Assembly (NCBI GenBank): GCA_021799715.1
Contig: JAJYZY010000032.1
Location: forward strand, 10,249 to 21,191
Direction of reading: 5' to 3'
Length of the DNA stretch: 10,943 bases
DNA from: Planctomycetota bacterium
Lineage (GTDB): Bacteria; Planctomycetota; Phycisphaerae; WQYP01
This document shows positions 7,160 to 10,943 of this stretch, piece by piece. The notes below the pieces were generated by a model that saw only the letters and a program-made list of their open reading frames with translations, did not search any database and had not been told where the DNA came from. The translations under genes were made by a program, and so were the position numbers. The number at the start of each line of letters is the position of its first letter. The first letter of the stretch is position 1.

Positions 7160-7290
7160 AACGCCGTAAAAAAACCGGCCGCACTGCCGAAATCCGTGGC
7201 CGATCGGTCAATGTGACAAAAGAATATCAGATGCTGATCGCTCCCGATTTTGCCGCCCTTTTTGCGCCGCATCCCACGACAATTTCCATG

Positions 7291-7310
7291 CCCGGGTGCC
7301 GTGCACCGGG
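7291..7310. other. GC-rich hairpin with one bulge
   Basis: CCCGGGTGC (7291-7299) can pair with GCACCGGG (7303-7310) if one G bulges, leaving a 3-nt loop. TTCTT follows on the plus strand, which is too weak for a confident terminator. No gene on the plus strand ends nearby, so its role is unclear. Confidence 0.3.
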
Positions 7311-7467
7311 TTCTTGCGACCAGCTTTGACCAGTCAAGTCCTGATCTAACGTTGTCACTTTATTGCGATCTGGTCACACCCTGGATCACCTGCCCCTCTT
7401 GGCAGCGAATTCCCCACACCCTCCGTTACCTCCGCCACCTCATTGTGAATTTCCGTCCCCCGGATTG

Positions 7468-7532
7468 CAGATTACAAATTCAGATTTCAAATTCAGAATC
7501 TCACATTCCAGATTCTGTATTCTGGCTTCTGG
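7468..7532. repeat. Degenerate 13-15-bp AT-rich tandem repeat
   Basis: Successive units are CAGATTACAAATT (7468-7480), CAGATTTCAAATT (7481-7493), CAGAATCTCACATTC (7494-7508) and CAGATTCTGTATTC (7509-7522), trailing into TGGCTTCTGG. The first two differ at one base. Composition drops sharply from the GC-richer surroundings. It has no coding character and looks like a decaying minisatellite. Confidence 0.65.
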
Positions 7533-7715
7533 TTCATCCCCGCCGCATGAATTGGTGATGATCCATAAATGAGACCGGGCCGCTTGCACATTCGTATTTA
7601 TGAAAAACAAGTAGTGGCTTAAATTCGGCATTTTTATCCAATTTTGACCTCAATCGGATACGGCATTGATCATGGTCGGCGTGGCAATCTGGAAATGCCC
7701 ATCGCCTGAATTCAG

Positions 7716-7736
7716 GTCAAAAAACATTATTTTGAC
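7716..7736. repeat. Perfect 7-bp inverted repeat over the -35 region
   Basis: GTCAAAA (7716-7722) and TTTTGAC (7730-7736) are perfect inverted copies around a 7-bp AT-rich spacer, giving a 14-bp centre-to-centre distance. A third copy in the same orientation as the right arm, TTTTGACCT, lies at 7642-7650 and is the inverse of AGGTCAAAA (7714-7722). The right arm overlaps the -35 box of the following promoter, so this is a reasonable operator candidate. Confidence 0.5.
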
Positions 7737-7758
7737 TCGCCGCCGGGTATGGTATAAT
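7732..7758 (+). promoter_or_regulatory. Promoter of the glycosyltransferase genes
   Basis: A perfect -10 box TATAAT (7753-7758) is preceded by TGG, an extended -10 (TGn) motif. The -35 box TTGACT (7732-7737) is 15 bp upstream, a short spacer that the extended -10 would compensate. Transcription from about 7765 gives a leader of roughly 120 nt before the first start codon. Confidence 0.7.
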
Positions 7759-7885
7759 CGTTGATCGTTCGGCTGGGTGTTGAGAGGCTTTATCAGCGCC
7801 GCTTGGGATCGTGGGGCAATGAAATGCGGTTGCTGGTGGGGTAAATCCAATGTAGAAATTTTTCCGGTGTGTTTGCGAGTAACCC

Positions 7886-8908
7886 GTGGTACCACGCGTG
7901 TCAGTTTGTATCCCAACGCACAATCGGGTGGACCTGTTGCGTCGCACGCTGTTAAGTCTCGCCGCAATGCAATCTTGTAATAATGATGTGGCATGGGAGA
8001 TCATCGTGGTTGCCAACTGCTGCCGGGATGATACCGCGCACATGGTGCGGGAATTGGCTGTGGAAATGCCGGTGCCCCTGACGCTTCTGGAGGAACATCA
8101 ACAGGGCGTTGTAGCGGCACGAAACAGTGCTTTGCGCAAGGCCCGTGGGCAAATCATCGCCTTTTTGGATGATGACGTGCGGGTAAACGACCTGTGGCTC
8201 CGCGAGTTGGTCAATACGTTTGATTCCGAAGCGCCGGATATCATGGTGGGCCGGGTTGACCTGGATTGGCATGAGTTATCCCAACCGTCATGGTTTGATT
8301 CCCGCATGGCGCAATACCTGGCGCAAGTGGATCTCGGCACCAAGCCCATGCTTTTGCAGAATCCGTTGGGGGCAGCCGCCAATCTGGCGATAACCCGGGA
8401 CATGCTCCAACGCATCGGCGAATTCCGTTGCCCGTTGGATCGCCGTGGCAAACGCACGGCAGGCGAAGATACCGATTTAATTGCCCGGGCAATGCGGCTT
8501 AATGCGCGGGTGCTTTACGCTCCGGCAGTAACTGTCGCTCATTACGTGGCACCGGAGCGGTTGACCGTCCGTTACCTGCGCGGCGTGGCTTTTGATGTCG
8601 GCATGGCCGAATATCTCATGTCTCCGCACGTCAATACCCGTGAATTGGCGGCCCATCTGTTCAAGAAAGTTCCACGTCTGATTGAACGCTCCGCACGCTG
8701 GCTGGTGGTGTTCCCATTTCATCGCCGCGCCGCGGCCCATTTGCGGGTCTGCGTGGCGAAAACACGCGGCAACATCCGGGGTATTTTGATTTGTCTATGG
8801 CGCGCCGCATTGGGCCGTCGGCCCGGCAACGTGGTTCGCCCCGCTAATATCGTCGCAGGAAATCTGGCGGTGCCTACGGATGACTTTATCGCCCGGCCAC
8901 ACCTTTAG
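7886..8908 (+). CDS. Family 2 (GT-A fold) glycosyltransferase
   Basis: The protein has 340 residues. The N-terminus VSVCIPTHNR (5-14) is the classic first strand of GT2 enzymes. It is followed by the nucleotide-binding strand EIIVVANCCRDDT (38-50), the GVVAARNSALRKARG helix (74-88), FLDDD (93-97; the DxD-type metal and sugar-nucleotide site) and GEDTD (193-197; the usual acidic catalytic-base region). GAAANLAI (162-169) matches the acceptor-loop strand. The C-terminal 100 residues are basic with moderately hydrophobic helices and may sit on the membrane. Such enzymes add sugars from nucleotide donors to polysaccharide, O-antigen, lipid or protein acceptors; donor and acceptor cannot be read. 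An in-frame TAA at 7880 limits the start to GTG 7886 or GTG 7898; both have weak ribosome sites, and GTG 7886 lies in a 12-bp palindrome. It is followed after 185 bp by another glycosyltransferase, likely in the same pathway. Confidence 0.88.
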   Translation: MVPRVSVCIPTHNRVDLLRRTLLSLAAMQSCNNDVAWEIIVVANCCRDDTAHMVRELAVEMPVPLTLLEEHQQGVVAARNSALRKARGQIIAFLDDDVRVNDLWLRELVNTFDSEAPDIMVGRVDLDWHELSQPSWFDSRMAQYLAQVDLGTKPMLLQNPLGAAANLAITRDMLQRIGEFRCPLDRRGKRTAGEDTDLIARAMRLNARVLYAPAVTVAHYVAPERLTVRYLRGVAFDVGMAEYLMSPHVNTRELAAHLFKKVPRLIERSARWLVVFPFHRRAAAHLRVCVAKTRGNIRGILICLWRAALGRRPGNVVRPANIVAGNLAVPTDDFIARPHL

Positions 8909-9093
8909 CGCGGCACCGCGGAAGTGTTCCAGCGTGAATTATTGCCCGCCGGTATACTTGGTTGCAACGGCCCGCTTTCCGGCGCGTCGGCAACCCGAGG
9001 GTTTTGCCATGCCGGAATGGTGTTCATGGGCCTTTGCCTTTGGTCGCACGTGCTTGTGAAAGCGGGATTGGCAGGAATTCCCGGAATATATTC

Positions 9094-10943
9094 ATGGCCG
9101 CAACAACCCGCAACCGCTATTGCCCGCTACCCGTTACCGGTGCCGCCGTGCCCGGCAAGGCGCGGGTATGTATTGCCACACCAGATATTTCCGGCCCCAT
9201 TAAAAATGGCGGCATCGGTACCGCTTACAAAGCGCTGGCCATGGCCTTGGCGCGCGGCGGACATGACGTAACGATTCTGTATCCGCACGGCACGCATTCA
9301 GAAGATGGCCCGATTTCCAAATGGGTGGAATTTTACGCCGCGCATGGCATTGCATTCATACCGCTTTTTCTCCCCGCGCAAACGGTACTGCACGCGGACA
9401 AGGCCATGAAACTCAGCTACACCGTGTTCGATTATTTCCACACCCACGTCGCGGCCTATGATGTCATTCATTTTCCGGAATGGCTGGCTCTGGGGTATTG
9501 CACAATTCTGGCAAAACAGCAGGCCATGTTGCCGCAAAACACCACCATTGTTGTGGGCTTGCACAGCCCGCACCTCTGGAACATGCGGTACAACAATGAA
9601 CCGTTGCTGGATGTGGATATTGTTACGCTGGATTTCATGGAGCGCCAATGTGCGGCCATGGCGGATGTTGTTGTCAGCCCCAGTGCCTATATGATTGACT
9701 GGTGTCGGCAACAGGGCTGGAAGTTTCCCGCCAACACGTATGTGCAGCCGTATGTCCTGCCGGAGGCGAACGCAACGGTTTTCGAAAACCGTGCCGCCGC
9801 GGACAAAATATCCGAAATCGTATTCTTCGGCCGCCTGGACAACCGCAAAGGCCTGTCCCTTTTTTGCCAGGCGATCGATCAATCTTCCCTGCGCCATCGC
9901 CGGGATACGACCGTGGCATTTCTTGGACGATCTGTTGATGTCCATGGTTCAAGCTCCCGTGAAATCATCCGCCGGCGGAGTCAAACCTGGCAATGTCCGG
10001 TGAAGCTGATCACGGATTTCGGGCGTGATGCGGCTGTGGATTATCTGCGGCAACCGGGACGCCTGGCGGTGATCGCATCCGTGGCGGATAATTCGCCCAA
10101 TACTGTTTACGAATGTTTATCCAACGGCATTGCCTTTGTGGCATTGAGCACCGGCGGCATTCCGGAAGTCATTGCCGCGGATGATTTGCCCCGTGTGTGC
10201 TGCCCCGGCAATTCCGCGGCACTGGCCGGGCGGCTGGAACAGGCTGTCATTCATCCGCCGGCGCCGGCGCGGCCGGCGATGGACTTTGCGCTTAATGAAA
10301 AAATCTGGAATCAATGGCACGCGCAGTGTAGTGCCGCCAAAGCTGACGGCGAAGATGCGTTGGCCGCTGGTGGCCACGTGGCCAATGGCTCCGCCGACGG
10401 TGGGGCGGGTGATAAGCGGGGCGGGACACCCACGCTTCCCGAAGCGCGGAATCGTGTCAGCATTTGCCTGGTGCAGCAGGGCAATACCGCCGATACATGC
10501 CGCGCCATTCGCTGCCTGAAATTGCAGGATTGCGAGCCGGCGCAGGTTGTCCTGGCGCTGCGGCGGAGCGAAGTTAACGGCGGCGATAAATTGGCACCGG
10601 AAATACTCGCGGAGATACAACACGCCGGCTGGAAAATCATTTATTTTGATCCATCACAAACGGCCTCTGCCTACGATTTGGCGGTTCAGGCAGCCGATGG
10701 CAACCGCTTGCTGTTGACAGATGACAGCGTTGGTCTGGCACCGAATGTTATGCGCCTGTGGGTTCAGGCGATGGCGGCCTGCGGAGCCGATATTTTGACC
10801 TGCGCCGTTGGGATTTCCAACTCTGCGTCCCAGATGGATTTCAACACCCCCGCGGATGGAATTCGATTGTTTGCCGGTGCGCCACTGGCCGGGCTGTTGA
10901 GCAACGTGTTCGGCGGTCATGCGGCATTGGTGACCAGGGAAGC
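9094..10943 (+). CDS. Bidomain GT4-GT2 glycosyltransferase (3' end beyond window)
   Basis: The frame is open from ATG 9094 to the right edge, 616 codons without a stop. Domain 1 (about 22-410) is a GT-B fold family 4 enzyme: RVCIATPDISGP then NGGIGTAY (38-45, the N-terminal glycine loop), MERQCAAMADVVVSPSAY near 190-210, FFGRLDNRKGL (244-254, with the donor-phosphate Arg247 and Lys252), and DNSPNTVYECLSNG (332-345) followed by STGGIPE. The usual E-x7-E pair here is Asp332-x7-Glu340. A Gly/Ala-rich linker (about 414-449) leads to domain 2, which begins RVSICLVQQGN (454-464) like GT2 enzymes; the acidic site reads LLLTDDS (539-545) where DDD is usual. This order is known to me from large envelope-glycan enzymes. 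GGAA (9083-9086) precedes the ATG. The frame is open back to 8938, but upstream residues do not look like protein. The 185-bp gap from the previous gene holds no clear promoter, so co-transcription is likely. Confidence 0.85.
   Translation, partial: MAATTRNRYCPLPVTGAAVPGKARVCIATPDISGPIKNGGIGTAYKALAMALARGGHDVTILYPHGTHSEDGPISKWVEFYAAHGIAFIPLFLPAQTVLHADKAMKLSYTVFDYFHTHVAAYDVIHFPEWLALGYCTILAKQQAMLPQNTTIVVGLHSPHLWNMRYNNEPLLDVDIVTLDFMERQCAAMADVVVSPSAYMIDWCRQQGWKFPANTYVQPYVLPEANATVFENRAAADKISEIVFFGRLDNRKGLSLFCQAIDQSSLRHRRDTTVAFLGRSVDVHGSSSREIIRRRSQTWQCPVKLITDFGRDAAVDYLRQPGRLAVIASVADNSPNTVYECLSNGIAFVALSTGGIPEVIAADDLPRVCCPGNSAALAGRLEQAVIHPPAPARPAMDFALNEKIWNQWHAQCSAAKADGEDALAAGGHVANGSADGGAGDKRGGTPTLPEARNRVSICLVQQGNTADTCRAIRCLKLQDCEPAQVVLALRRSEVNGGDKLAPEILAEIQHAGWKIIYFDPSQTASAYDLAVQAADGNRLLLTDDSVGLAPNVMRLWVQAMAACGADILTCAVGISNSASQMDFNTPADGIRLFAGAPLAGLLSNVFGGHAALVTRE

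Larger units (their letters stand above)
7080..7885. other. Gene-free divergent region between uvrA and the glycosyltransferases
   Basis: About 800 bp with no convincing protein: open frames here are short, lack ribosome sites and have unlikely composition. It separates two divergent transcription units and should hold both promoters. Visible contents, each listed separately, are a possible uvrA promoter, a hairpin at 7291-7310, an AT-rich degenerate tandem repeat at 7468-7532, several TTGAC/GTCAA inverted pairs (GTCA-N3-TGAC at 7207-7217, TTGAC-N2-GTCAA at 7326-7337, more near 7642-7736), a CATAAAT/ATTTATG inverted pair (7564-7570, 7596-7602), and the right-reading promoter at 7732-7758. Confidence 0.7.

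Noticed and set aside
7080..7260. LexA/SOS box upstream of uvrA
   Set aside because: I found neither CTGT-N8-ACAG nor GAAC-N4-GTTC; the 8-bp palindrome CCGATCGG at 7200-7207 is too short to claim.
7250..7558. 102-codon plus-strand frame, and a minus-strand frame at 7440-7631, in the gene-free region
   Set aside because: Both translate the AT-rich repeat and GC-rich flanks into low-complexity sequence without domain features or ribosome sites.
7824..7844. Six-residue leader peptide ORF ahead of the GT2 gene
   Set aside because: Too short to support as a gene; mentioned only as part of the leader observation.
8924..9271. Plus-strand open frame of 115 codons between and over the glycosyltransferases
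   Set aside because: It overlaps the start of the GT4-GT2 gene in another frame, has no family resemblance, is Pro/Trp-rich, and lacks a ribosome site.

Overview
The window carries ordinary bacterial chromosomal genes. GC content is moderate to high by eye, initiation is by Shine-Dalgarno, several genes start with GTG, and the tRNA gene has no encoded CCA. Nothing fixes the taxon. The style (EF-P with an Asn at the tip of its modification loop, UvrA with a Cys-Cys to Cys-His change in its first zinc site, an AsmA-like protein, low-complexity intergenic repeats) would fit a planctomycete or a related PVC-type bacterium, but that is an impression and not a proof. I see no transposase, integrase, CRISPR array or phage gene.

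Layout, left to right. At 44-2157 (+) lie two translationally coupled genes: a membrane-anchored AsmA-like protein and an SLC13/ArsB-type anion permease that overlap by 4 bp. At 2158-2366 a non-coding stretch ends in a strong sigma70-type promoter whose -35 box lies in one arm of a 14-bp inverted repeat. At 2367-3073 (+) are tRNA-Glu(TTC) and then efp (elongation factor P). They are separated by 67 nt holding a 9-bp GC-rich hairpin and a duplicated 9-bp Shine-Dalgarno unit. At 3203-4195 (+) is a five-helix membrane protein resembling DUF1189. At 4245-7079 (-) is a complete uvrA, convergent with the previous gene. At 7080-7885 is an 800-bp gene-free region holding the presumed uvrA promoter, a degenerate AT-rich tandem repeat, several TTGAC/GTCAA inverted repeats and a strong extended -10 promoter reading right. 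At 7886-10943 (+) are two glycosyltransferases: a GT2 enzyme, then a long GT4-plus-GT2 bidomain protein that runs off the right edge.

Functionally the window combines translation (tRNA-Glu, EF-P), DNA repair (UvrA), envelope and transport (AsmA-like, permease, DUF1189-like) and probable surface-glycan synthesis (the glycosyltransferase pair). I do not see convincing evidence for an undescribed multi-gene system. The points most worth a second look are the non-lysine tip of the EF-P loop, the tRNA-Glu/efp leader architecture, the bidomain glycosyltransferase with an altered acidic motif in its second domain, and the recurring TTGAC/GTCAA palindromes at promoters.
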